Shown: positions 1-5,881 of the stretch, piece by piece
Numbering within the stretch: position 1 is the first letter of the stretch
How the letters are laid out: each line of letters begins with the position of its first letter
NCBI GenBank assembly: GCA_050247255.1
Contig: JBFWUM010000091.1
Coordinates: forward strand, 1-8,245
From: JBFWUM01 sp050247255
Lineage (GTDB): Bacteria; Acidobacteriota; Vicinamibacteria; Vicinamibacterales; UBA2999
Length of the DNA: 8,245 nucleotides
Direction of reading: 5' to 3'
Notes under the pieces: model-generated
The model's database searches: none
The model's input: the letters and a program-made list of their open reading frames with translations, nothing else
Told to the model about the DNA's origin: nothing
Translations under genes and position numbers: made by a program

Positions 1-73
1 CTAACGTGACGCGCTTCAGCCGCGGCGCTTTGCCGCTCGACCGCGCGCCGCCGGCTGCAAGCGCTTGTTAGCC
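1..73 (-). other. attC: integron attC recombination site (right-hand end cut by the window edge)
   Basis: Read on the minus strand, the stretch has the architecture of an integron cassette recombination site. It opens with an R''-like box GGCTAAC (73-67) and closes with an R' core GTTAG (5-1) whose last bases lie outside the window. Between them are an L''/L' pair: GCGCTT-G-CAGCCG (64-52) pairs with CGGCTGAAGCGC (22-11), 12 base pairs with one unpaired G (position 58). Such an extrahelical base is the hallmark that directs strand choice by integron integrases. Inside lies a further palindrome, GCGGCGC (51-45) with GCGCCGC (28-22), closing a 16-base variable terminal loop. R'' deviates at one base from the usual RYYYAAC. 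The site overlaps the 3' end of the DUF2442 gene, as expected for a cassette read in the minus direction. Confidence 0.85.
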
Positions 74-354
74 GGCCGTGTCGCCTTCGGATCGACTGCC
101 TTCGGTCGACGTGCCGGCACGCCGCCAAGCATGCCCTCAGCGCTAATGTCTTCGTCGATATCTGGCCAGTGAACGCCAGACCCGTCGCCGATCAGCTCCC
201 ACTTGGCTCGCTGAGCGGGGGTTGCGTCAGACAGTCGCCACGACCAGGCCAAGGGCACACTAATGACGCGGCCATCAGCCAGATGCGCCGTAATCGTCTC
301 GTCGGTGACCTCAACGTGTCGAATCGTCGCTTCCCTCAGAACCGCAGTGCTCAT
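16..354 (-). CDS. DUF2442 domain protein with an attC-encoded basic tail
   Basis: This small cytoplasmic protein of 112 residues has the DUF2442 pattern: an N-terminal strand region, then 'LADGRVISVPLAW', 'ATPAQRAKWELIG' and 'GVHWPDIDEDIS' at about residues 25-75. DUF2442 is often encoded beside DUF4160, and such pairs are regarded as toxin-antitoxin-like, but no biochemical activity is established that I know of. The ATG at 354 is chosen over one nine codons upstream because GAGG (364-361) sits six bases before it and family members start near this point. The gene overlaps the preceding DUF4160 gene by 44 bases, suggesting translational coupling. The last 18 residues (ANKRLQPAARGRAAKRRG) are encoded by the attC site and are strongly basic, so the protein has probably been extended by reading into the recombination site. 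Confidence 0.85.
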   Translation of the reverse strand: MSTAVLREATIRHVEVTDETITAHLADGRVISVPLAWSWRLSDATPAQRAKWELIGDGSGVHWPDIDEDISAEGMLGGVPARRPKAVDPKATRPANKRLQPAARGRAAKRRG

Positions 355-574
355 GCCAGGCCTCAATGATGCGAGCTTCATTCTCGATAATTATCCGACG
401 AATCTCGTTGAGCTCTCGCGGGCTGAACCCACGATTCCACGCCAATGCGACGGGGTCGACCCAGAACTTTGCCTGATTCCGCTCGCGCCGAGCATGAACG
501 TGCACCGGCTCCGAACAGTCCAAGCTGTAGAAGAACAGCCAGTACGGCCCAGGAATGCCGGAGATTCGAGGCAC
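311..574 (-). CDS. DUF4160 domain protein, GTG start
   Basis: This 87-residue protein matches the DUF4160 pattern: an N-terminal 'PRIS', a hydrophobic strand 'YWLFFYSLD', then 'EPVHVHARRERNQAKFWVDP' with the characteristic H-x-H, and a C-terminal helix 'RELNEIRRIIIENEARIIEAWHEHCG'. The open frame extends 31 codons further upstream. The GTG at 574 is preferred because family members begin with M-P-R-I-S, which this start reproduces exactly; the ribosome binding site there is weak (GGA about ten bases upstream). It overlaps the downstream DUF2442 gene by 44 bases. The pair probably acts as a unit, by association a toxin-antitoxin-like module, though which partner would be toxic cannot be read from the sequence. 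No enzymatic motif was recognised. Confidence 0.8.
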   Translation of the reverse strand: MPRISGIPGPYWLFFYSLDCSEPVHVHARRERNQAKFWVDPVALAWNRGFSPRELNEIRRIIIENEARIIEAWHEHCGSEGSDDSTR

Positions 575-752
575 GTTGAGATCCGAGCCGATGATCTCAT
601 CGTCGACGCATCGAACCCAAGTCCGGCCAACTAGTTTTGACCCGCGGTCGCCCCGCGAGCCTGCCACATACTCCGATATGCAGACCGGCCTATCCAGTCA
701 AAAGCGGCGACAGCTGGGAAACCAGAAGATTCGTGATTTTCGTGGTTCAAGA

Positions 753-1160
753 CTACGTCTTTCCCCGCGCCTTGCGGATCTCTCGCCGCCGATTCCGATC
801 CGGCGTCCCCGCCGCCTGCGTCGCCGCCCGGTAGACGCGCTCCATCCGCCGCATCTCGATCTCCTCCGGCGTCGGCTTCGGCGACACATCATCGTAGAGC
901 GCCTTCGCCTCGGCCTTCTTCACGTGCGTGTCGAGGACGATACGGACGATAACGTCCTGGTGGCGGCCGAAGGGGCGGGAAATGCGCAGGCGATCGCCTT
1001 CGCGGATGACGCGGTGGGGCTTGGCGTGCTCGCCATTCACCTCCACCTTGCCACCCTCGCAGGCGCGCTTGGCTTCAGAACGGGTCTTGAACAGGCAGGC
1101 GACGTCCAGCCAGACGTCGAGCCGGACGCTCGACGCGGCTGGAGTCGAGGGGGCGCTCAC
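753..1160 (-). CDS. hslR: Hsp15-like S4-domain RNA-binding protein
   Basis: The 135-residue protein carries an S4 RNA-binding domain at about residues 12-75: 'VRLDVWLDVACLFKTRSEAKRACEGG', then 'KVEVNGEHAKPHRVIREGD'. This matches the Hsp15/HslR family, where the same block reads VRLDKWL...KTR...GGKV..NG...KPS. A helical region with 'KAEAKALYDD' and a basic tail containing 'PDRNRRREIRKARGK' complete the Hsp15 layout, and the length is normal for the family. In E. coli, Hsp15 binds 50S subunits carrying stalled nascent chains and helps recycle them after heat shock. The start is GTG, the only possible initiator ahead of the domain. It lies six bases after the stop of the peptidyl-prolyl isomerase gene, so the two are very likely co-transcribed in a protein-quality-control unit. 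Confidence 0.85.
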   Translation of the reverse strand: MSAPSTPAASSVRLDVWLDVACLFKTRSEAKRACEGGKVEVNGEHAKPHRVIREGDRLRISRPFGRHQDVIVRIVLDTHVKKAEAKALYDDVSPKPTPEEIEMRRMERVYRAATQAAGTPDRNRRREIRKARGKT

Positions 1161-1166
1161 GGCCGG

Positions 1167-1788
1167 CTAGATGAAGACTTCGATCTTGCCCTTGGTCTTC
1201 AGCGAGTCGACGAAGGCCTGCGTGGCCTCCTGCCGCTTCTGGTTCTGCAGGAACTCGGTCAGCTGCGGCCGGACCTCGTCGAGCGGCATGGTGCGCTCGG
1301 CCTGCTTATCGGTGACCTTGATGATGTGGTACCCGAACTGCGTCTCGACCAGCTCGCTGGTCTGGCCTGGCGCGAGNNNNNNNNNNNNNNNNNNNNNNNN
1401 NNNNNNNNNNNNNNNNNNNNNNNNNNNNNNNNNNNNNNNNNNNNNNNNNNNNNNNNNNNNNNNNNNNNNNNNNNNNCTTGTAGCCGATGATCTGGTCGAG
1501 GATGCCGCGCAGGACCCGATCGCGCTGATCGGGCGGCACCGGGCCGCCGTTCTGGCTTTCGATCGTCTGGACGGCCTTCTCGAACTCGGCCTTGTCGATC
1601 GCCTCGCCGTTCACCCGGGCGATGAGGTCGGGCAGCTGCGCCGGCACCGGTTTGATCTCGGCCGCCGCCGGAGCGGCTCCATCCTGGCCCGCAGTGGCGG
1701 CTGGCGTGTCCTGGCTGGCGGCCGCGGTCTGGCCGCGCGAGCAGGCCGATACGAGCAACAGGGCAATCAACGGCAGAACTCGAAGCAA
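1167..1788 (-). CDS. lipoprotein parvulin-type peptidyl-prolyl cis-trans isomerase (interrupted by assembly gap)
   Basis: The gene is seen in two parts around the N run. The N-terminal 104 residues begin with a lipoprotein signal (MLRVLPLIALLLVSAC, lipobox VSAC, lipidated Cys16). An Ala/Pro/Gln-rich linker follows, then a SurA/PpiC-type helical region ('ARVNGEAIDKAEFEKAVQ', ending 'RVLRGILDQIIGYK'). After the gap, 69 residues resume with 'LAPGQTSELVETQFGYHIIKVTDK', the end of a parvulin (rotamase) domain, and a C-terminal helix ending 'KTKGKIEVFI'. The product is inferred to be a membrane-anchored folding catalyst for exported proteins. The start is TTG, supported by AGGAG six bases upstream. 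Most of the parvulin domain falls in the gap, so the true gap must exceed the 100 bases shown. The hslR gene follows after six bases. Confidence 0.88.
1377..1476. other. assembly gap (100 N)
   Basis: A run of exactly 100 undetermined bases, the usual placeholder for a scaffold gap of unknown length. It interrupts the peptidyl-prolyl isomerase gene. The coding sequence reaches each edge on a codon boundary (codon ends at 1477 on one side, codon begins at 1376 on the other). The real length should therefore be a multiple of three, which 100 is not. Confidence 0.97.
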
Positions 1789-1794
1789 CGGGAA

Positions 1795-1799
1795 CTCCT
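1795..1799 (-). promoter_or_regulatory. ribosome binding site deciding the TTG start of the PPIase lipoprotein
   Basis: AGGAG on the minus strand, six bases before the TTG at 1788. It supports TTG as initiator. The start also gives a complete signal peptide with a correctly placed lipobox. Confidence 0.75.
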
Positions 1800-1823
1800 G
1801 AAAGATGTGAGTCTTACAGAATA

Positions 1824-2012
1824 CTACCGTTCCTGGTCGCGGGCCGTCTTTTCATGCGCCCGCAGCCAATCGTCGCTCATGCGGGGGAGCGTGGGACGAC
1901 GCAGGCGTTCGACGAGGCGGGACGTCAGCGCGGCCGCGCGAACCGCGCCGGCGGCCGCGAGGCGCGCGACGGCCACCGGCAGCTGCGAGACAAGCTCGAC
2001 ACGGGCGGCCAT
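1824..2012 (-). CDS. small hypothetical protein, 62 residues
   Basis: I do not recognise this protein. Residues 1-40 are Ala/Val/Leu/Arg-rich and could form an amphipathic helix; the tail reads 'MSDDWLRAHEKTARDQER'. Third codon positions are strongly G/C, as in the confident genes here, which favours real coding. The start is ATG at 2012 with no clear Shine-Dalgarno. It ends 35 bases before the PPIase start on the same strand and could be the first gene of that operon. It is divergent from the tRNA-Phe gene, with its start close to the tRNA promoter. The main doubt is the poor ribosome binding site and the ease of chance ORFs at this GC content. Confidence 0.5.
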   Translation of the reverse strand: MAARVELVSQLPVAVARLAAAGAVRAAALTSRLVERLRRPTLPRMSDDWLRAHEKTARDQER

Positions 2013-2023
2013 GTGACGGCGGC

Positions 2024-2052
2024 TTCAATTGATGTACCGACGCTGATATACT
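2024..2052 (+). promoter_or_regulatory. candidate promoter of tRNA-Phe
   Basis: TATACT at 2047-2052 resembles a sigma-70 -10 box at five of six positions. It stands 17 bases after a weak -35-like TTCAAT (2024-2029). The predicted start near 2059 would give a leader of about 70 bases before the mature tRNA. A 6-bp inverted repeat, CGCTGA/TCAGCG (2041-2046 and 2052-2057), brackets and partly overlaps the -10. Confidence 0.45.
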
Positions 2053-2088
2053 CAGCGGGTTCACCACCCTCGCGTGGCTTCAACCTAC

Positions 2089-2115
2089 GGCGTGGCTTCC
2101 ACCTTCAGGTGGAAG
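2089..2115 (+). repeat. REP-like hairpin element, copy 1 (upstream of tRNA-Phe)
   Basis: This 27-base element begins GGCGTGG and contains a perfect 8-bp stem, CTTCCACC (2096-2103) and GGTGGAAG (2108-2115), with loop TTCA. An inverted near-identical copy lies at 6180-6206. A partial direct copy (GCGTGGCTTCAACCTACG, 2072-2089) precedes it. Position between promoter and tRNA means it would be transcribed in the precursor. Confidence 0.7.
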
Positions 2116-2127
2116 GATCCCCTGCCC

Positions 2128-2203
2128 GGCCAGGTAGCTCAGTTGGTAGAGCACCGCACTGAAAATGCGGGTGTCGCTGGTTCGATTCCGGCCCTGGCCA
2201 CCA
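2128..2203 (+). tRNA. tRNA-Phe (anticodon GAA)
   Basis: A complete 76-base tRNA. The acceptor stem GGCCAGG (2128-2134) pairs with CCTGGCC (2193-2199), followed by discriminator A and an encoded CCA (2201-2203). The D arm contains GCTCAGTTGGTAGAGC. The anticodon stem CCGCA/TGCGG holds the loop CTGAAAA, placing the anticodon GAA at 2161-2163. The T arm is GCTGG-TTCGATT-CCGGC with one G-U pair. GAA decodes the phenylalanine codons UUC and UUU. Confidence 0.97.
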
Positions 2204-2215
2204 TCCTCCCTTGTT

Positions 2216-2527
2216 TTAGCTTCGACCTTTCACAGCCCTGATGATGTGGAAGTAGGCCTCGTGCACCGCGGCGAGCTCGGCGGCGTGGTCTTCGACGACC
2301 GCGTCGAGCAGCTCGCGCTCGGCTGTTGGCAGCGCGTCGCGCAGCGCGGCGATCGCGCCGGGACGCCCGTCCCGATCAAAGTTGAAATGCGGCGCCAGCT
2401 GCTTGACGGCTTCCAGAAGAGCTCGGAGGTCCGGTTCGAGCGCGGCCATATCCGCGGCCACGACCTCCTGCAAGCGCGCCGCGCACGCGGCGGCCAGCCG
2501 CTCGACCTCCTCGGAATTCGCAGACAT
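2216..2527 (-). CDS. hypothetical small helical protein, 103 residues
   Basis: Not recognised. The sequence is almost entirely helix-forming (Ala, Glu, Leu rich), without signal peptide or membrane segment, and is moderately acidic in its second half ('ELLDAVVEDHAAELAAVHEAYFHIIRAVKG'). A short break at about residues 45-57 ('APHFNFDRDGRPG') may separate two helical hairpins. The ATG at 2527 has GGAG nine bases upstream. The gene is convergent with tRNA-Phe, ending 12 bases after it, and divergent from the large exported protein. Two palindromes (2554-2563 and 2615-2628) lie upstream and could be operators for it. Confidence 0.7.
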   Translation of the reverse strand: MSANSEEVERLAAACAARLQEVVAADMAALEPDLRALLEAVKQLAPHFNFDRDGRPGAIAALRDALPTAERELLDAVVEDHAAELAAVHEAYFHIIRAVKGRS

Positions 2528-2553
2528 ATGAACGATCTCCAGCCGATGTGTAG

Positions 2554-2563
2554 TAGTGCACTA
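2554..2563. promoter_or_regulatory. perfect palindrome, candidate operator
   Basis: TAGTGCACTA is a perfect 10-bp palindrome, 27 bases upstream of the start of the 103-residue gene, within the divergent intergenic region. It could be a repressor site. No family-specific operator was recognised. Confidence 0.35.
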
Positions 2564-2614
2564 GCGGCATAGTTCGTTTTACATACCCGGCATCGCCATG
2601 ACGCCGGAACGGCC

Positions 2615-2628
2615 ACGTTCACGAACGT
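2615..2628. promoter_or_regulatory. inverted repeat, candidate operator
   Basis: ACGTTC-AC-GAACGT, a perfect 6-bp inverted repeat with a 2-base spacer, lies between two divergent genes. The GTTC/GAAC arms resemble parts of LexA boxes, but the spacing does not fit the classes I know (GAAC-N4-GTTC or GTTC-N7-GTTC). Confidence 0.35.
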
Positions 2629-2726
2629 AACACGCTGGCCACATCCTTGCCTCAGGCCGCGTCGCGAACGGCCCGCCCCCGAGGTCTGCCGTTTCGTGAA
2701 CCCCGACAATTCCTGGAGTACTGCGG

Positions 2727-5700
2727 ATGAAGCTCGTTGTGTGTGTTTTCTCGCTGCTCGTGTTCGCCGCCGGCGGCGCCAGCGCGGCGACCCGGACCGT
2801 GTGCCAGTCGGGCTGCCAGTACAGCTCGGTGCAGGCGGCCATCGATGCCGCCGTCCCCGGCGACACGATCCTGCTGCGCGCGGGCCAGACGTTTCAGGAG
2901 CACATCGTGCTCCGCGCGAAGTCGAGCAGCGCCACCGAGTACATCACCATCCGCTCCGATGCCGCCGACTCCGGCCTGCCGGCCGCCGGCCAGCGGCTCA
3001 TCCCGGAAGGGAAGCCGGGCGCCAACGTGTCGCGCTCGCAACTCGCGCGCCTGATCGGACGGACGGGCGCCTACCGCGCGCACCCGGTGATCGAAACCGA
3101 ACTGGGTGCCCACCACTACCGCCTGCAGTTCCTCGACATCGACGGCGTGAACAGCGAGGGGTACTACACGCTGATCGAGCTGGGCGAGAACAGCAGCGCG
3201 CAGACGCTCTCGAACGCCCCGCACCACATCGTCTTCGACCGCGTTTACGCCCACGGCAACGCCAGGGTCGGCCAGCAGCGCGGCATCGTCCTCAACGGCC
3301 GCAGCCTCGACGTGATCAACAGCTACCTGTCGGATTTCTTCAGCCTCGACGAGTCGCAGGCGATCGCCGGCTTCAACGGCGCGGGCCCGTTCCTGATCCA
3401 GAACAACTACCTCGAGGCGGCCACCGAGAACATCATGTTCGGCGGGTCCGATCCGAGGACGACGAACCTGGTGCCGAGCGACATCGTGATCCGCGGCAAC
3501 CACATCACGAAGAAGACGGCCTGGAAGAACGCGGTGCTGGCGACCCCGGCTTCGCCATCGGCGAGTGCGACGACCGGCGGCGCGCTGGCGTCGGGGAAGC
3601 ACTACTTCAAGGTGGTTGCGCGCCTGCAGACCGGCGGCAACGACGTGGTGTCGTCGCCGTCGGCAGAAGTGAGCGCCACGGTGTCGGCAAGCGGTGCGGT
3701 GCGGCTCACGTGGAGCGGCGTCGCCAACGCGCAGGGCTACCGCATCTACCGCGGCACGTCGGCAGACGGTGAGAACCGCTACATGGACGCGACAGGGACC
3801 TCGTTCACCTACACGGGGAGCGGCGAGAAGTCGGGCACGCCGCGCAGCAGCGGTCACAAGTGGCCGGTGAAGAACCTGCTGGAGCTGAAGAACGCCCAGC
3901 GCGTCACCATCGACGGCAACGTCATCGAACACGTCTGGGCGGCGGCGCAGAACGGCTACGCGCTGGTGTTCACGCCGCGCAACCAGGGAGGCACGGCCCC
4001 CTGGTCGGTGGTCCGCGACGTCACCGTCTCCAACAACATCGTCCGCCATGCCTCGCAGGGGATGTCGCTCCTCGGGCGCGACTACACGCACACCTCGCAG
4101 CACTCGGTGAACTTCCGGATCGTCAACAACGTGTTCGACGACATCAGCAGCGCCCATGGCGCCACGGGCGACTTCCTGGTCATCACCAGCGCCCCGAGCA
4201 ACGTCACGGTCGACCACAACACCATCATCCACACGGGGAAGGTGGTCCTGGTGGACACCGACCCGGTGAGCGGGTTCGTCTACACCAACAATTTCGCCCG
4301 CCACAACTCGTACGGCATCTACGGCAGCGGTTGCGGGACCGGGAACCAGGCCATCGCCTGCTATTTTCCTTCGTCCGTGGTGAAGGGGAACGTGCTGGCG
4401 GGCGGATCCTCCAGCGCGTACCCGAGCGGCAACTACTTCCCGAGCGCCTCGAGCTTCACCGGGTCGTTCGTCGACTTTGCGTCGGGGCTCTTTTCGCTGA
4501 TCAGCGGCAGCCCGTATCGCGGCGCGGCGACCGATGGGTCTGACATCGGCGTCAACTGGGGCAACGTGGCCACCGAGAGCGACGTCACCGGCGGCGCTGG
4601 CAGTTCGGATGGCGGCGGCTCGGGCGGGGATGGTGGAGGCGGCGGCGACGCGGGTGGCGGCGAAGAGCCGCCGCCCGCCACGCTGCCGGCCGGATGGAAC
4701 GCCGAAGACATCGGTGTGGTCGGCGTCAGCGGCTCAACGTCGGTGAGCGGCGGCACGTTCACGGTGCGCGGCGCCGGGGCGGATGTGTGGGGCACGGCGG
4801 ATGCGTTCCACTACGCCTACAGGACGCTCTCTGGAGACGGCACCATCGTCGCGCGTGTCGCAAGCCTGAGCGGAGCAGACGCGTGGGCCAAGGTTGGCGT
4901 GATGATTCGCGCCTCGCTGAGTCCGTCGGCGGCGCAGGGGTTCATGTTCGTCTCGAAGGGGAAGGGGGTGGCGTTCCAGCGGCGCAAGTCGAACGGCGCG
5001 ACCTCCGTGCACAGCGGCGCCACCGGCACGGCGCCGATGTGGGTCAAGCTGACGCGCACGGGGAACACCATCACCGCGCACGCATCGAGCAACGGCACGT
5101 CATGGGTGCAGATCGGCAGCGACACCTTCTCGATGCCGGGCGACGTGCTGGTCGGCCTTGCCGTCAGCAGCCACACGACCTCGGCGCTGGCGACCGGGAT
5201 TTTCGACAGCGTGTCGGTGACGGCGCAGACCAGCGGGTCGTCCACGCTGCCGGCGGGCTGGGATTCGGGCGACATCGGCACTATCACCGCCGACGGCAGC
5301 GCGGTCGCGAGCGGCGGGACGGTGACCGTGAAAGGCGCCGGCGCCGACATCTGGGGCACGGCCGATGCCTTTCATTTCGCCTACCGGACGCTGCCCGGCG
5401 ACGGATCGATCGTGGCCCGGGTCGCGTCGGTGAGCGGTGCCGATCCCTGGACCAAGGCGGGCGTCATGATGCGGCAGTCGCTCGACGCCGGATCGGCGCA
5501 CGCGATGATGCTGATCTCGACCGGCAAGGGGTTGGCGTTCCAGCGTCGGCCGGTGACCGGGGGCAACTCGGAGCACACAAGCGGGGGATCGGCCGGTGCG
5601 CCGGAGTTCCTCAAGCTGACGCGCAATGGGACGACGGTTTCAGCCTATTCGTCATGGAATGGGCAGGACTGGCGGCTGATCGGGACGGACACGATTTCGT

Positions 5701-5795
5701 TCAGCGGCGAGATCTACGTCGGCCTGGCCGTCTCGAGCCACGAAACCGGGGCACTGGCGACCGGCGTGTTCGACAGCGTCGTGGTGGAGGACTAG
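2727..5795 (+). CDS. exported right-handed beta-helix protein with FN3-like insert and two C-terminal LamG-like domains
   Basis: A 1022-residue protein with an N-terminal signal peptide (cleavage likely after 'GGASA', residue 20). Residues about 25-270 and 380-605 form a parallel beta-helix of the pectate-lyase type: 'YSSVQAAIDAAVPGDTILLRAG' at the start, repeated 'NNYLEA', 'IRGNHI', 'IDGNVIEHV', 'VSNNIVRHASQG', 'NNVFDDI' and 'DHNTIIHTG' rungs, and a 'DGSDIGVN' ending. Residues about 272-375 are a fibronectin-III-like domain ('GYRIYRGTSADGE') inserted between rungs. A Gly/Ser/Pro linker (about 621-651) leads to two homologous domains (about 652-836 and 840-1022), each starting TLPAGW and ending in 'ATG(I/V)FDSV'. 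These resemble concanavalin/laminin-G-like (DUF1349-type) modules. GGAG eight bases before the ATG supports the start. Function is probably polysaccharide binding or processing outside the cell; no catalytic residues were assigned. No PEP-CTERM or LPXTG anchor is seen. Confidence 0.9.
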   Translation: MKLVVCVFSLLVFAAGGASAATRTVCQSGCQYSSVQAAIDAAVPGDTILLRAGQTFQEHIVLRAKSSSATEYITIRSDAADSGLPAAGQRLIPEGKPGANVSRSQLARLIGRTGAYRAHPVIETELGAHHYRLQFLDIDGVNSEGYYTLIELGENSSAQTLSNAPHHIVFDRVYAHGNARVGQQRGIVLNGRSLDVINSYLSDFFSLDESQAIAGFNGAGPFLIQNNYLEAATENIMFGGSDPRTTNLVPSDIVIRGNHITKKTAWKNAVLATPASPSASATTGGALASGKHYFKVVARLQTGGNDVVSSPSAEVSATVSASGAVRLTWSGVANAQGYRIYRGTSADGENRYMDATGTSFTYTGSGEKSGTPRSSGHKWPVKNLLELKNAQRVTIDGNVIEHVWAAAQNGYALVFTPRNQGGTAPWSVVRDVTVSNNIVRHASQGMSLLGRDYTHTSQHSVNFRIVNNVFDDISSAHGATGDFLVITSAPSNVTVDHNTIIHTGKVVLVDTDPVSGFVYTNNFARHNSYGIYGSGCGTGNQAIACYFPSSVVKGNVLAGGSSSAYPSGNYFPSASSFTGSFVDFASGLFSLISGSPYRGAATDGSDIGVNWGNVATESDVTGGAGSSDGGGSGGDGGGGGDAGGGEEPPPATLPAGWNAEDIGVVGVSGSTSVSGGTFTVRGAGADVWGTADAFHYAYRTLSGDGTIVARVASLSGADAWAKVGVMIRASLSPSAAQGFMFVSKGKGVAFQRRKSNGATSVHSGATGTAPMWVKLTRTGNTITAHASSNGTSWVQIGSDTFSMPGDVLVGLAVSSHTTSALATGIFDSVSVTAQTSGSSTLPAGWDSGDIGTITADGSAVASGGTVTVKGAGADIWGTADAFHFAYRTLPGDGSIVARVASVSGADPWTKAGVMMRQSLDAGSAHAMMLISTGKGLAFQRRPVTGGNSEHTSGGSAGAPEFLKLTRNGTTVSAYSSWNGQDWRLIGTDTISFSGEIYVGLAVSSHETGALATGVFDSVVVED

Positions 5796-5796
5796 A

Positions 5797-5849
5797 TGGT
5801 GGGTGGTCGGTGGTCGGTCGTCGATGGGCGGTGGTCGGTAGTCGGTCGT
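5797..5849 (+). repeat. 25-bp imperfect direct repeat of GGTCGGT-type sequence
   Basis: Two 25-base units (5797-5821 and 5825-5849), 22 of 25 positions identical, are separated by three bases and start two bases after the stop of the exported-protein gene. Each is built from smaller GGTCGGT/GGTGGTCGGT motifs. The many GG pairs could allow a two-tier G-quadruplex on this strand. Confidence 0.7.
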
Positions 5850-5881
5850 TTGACCAGGCGTAGCTGAACAAGTCGCACTAT

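Larger units (their letters stand above)
5..630 (-). mobile_element. putative integron gene cassette carrying a DUF4160/DUF2442 pair
   Basis: Two short overlapping genes are transcribed toward an attC site, the standard cassette layout (promoterless gene or genes followed by attC). The 3' recombination point would be between G5 and T4 on the minus strand. The 5' boundary is uncertain. A possible core, GTTGGCC (minus, 631-625), lies upstream of the first gene and differs from the GTTRRRY consensus at one position, and I see no second attC stem next to it. No integrase gene is present. The cassette could be the last of an array continuing to the left, or a lone attC without integrase. The attC end is well supported; the extent is inferred. 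Confidence 0.45.

Noticed and set aside
555..2016. Plus-strand open frames crossing the N gap (555-1490 and 1171-2016)
   Set aside because: They are antisense to hslR and the PPIase gene, both recognised by family motifs, and they run through undetermined bases.
2615..2628. LexA box
   Set aside because: The GTTC and GAAC arms are separated by two bases, which does not fit the LexA operator classes I know.
2652..4304. Long minus-strand open frame of 550 codons
   Set aside because: It lies opposite the clear beta-helix protein, has an Arg/Val/Asp/His composition typical of the complement of GC-rich coding DNA, and shows no domain.
4694..5863. Plus-strand frame of 389 codons in another phase of the exported-protein gene
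   Set aside because: Gly/Arg/His-rich shadow of the real frame, which has clear repeated domains.
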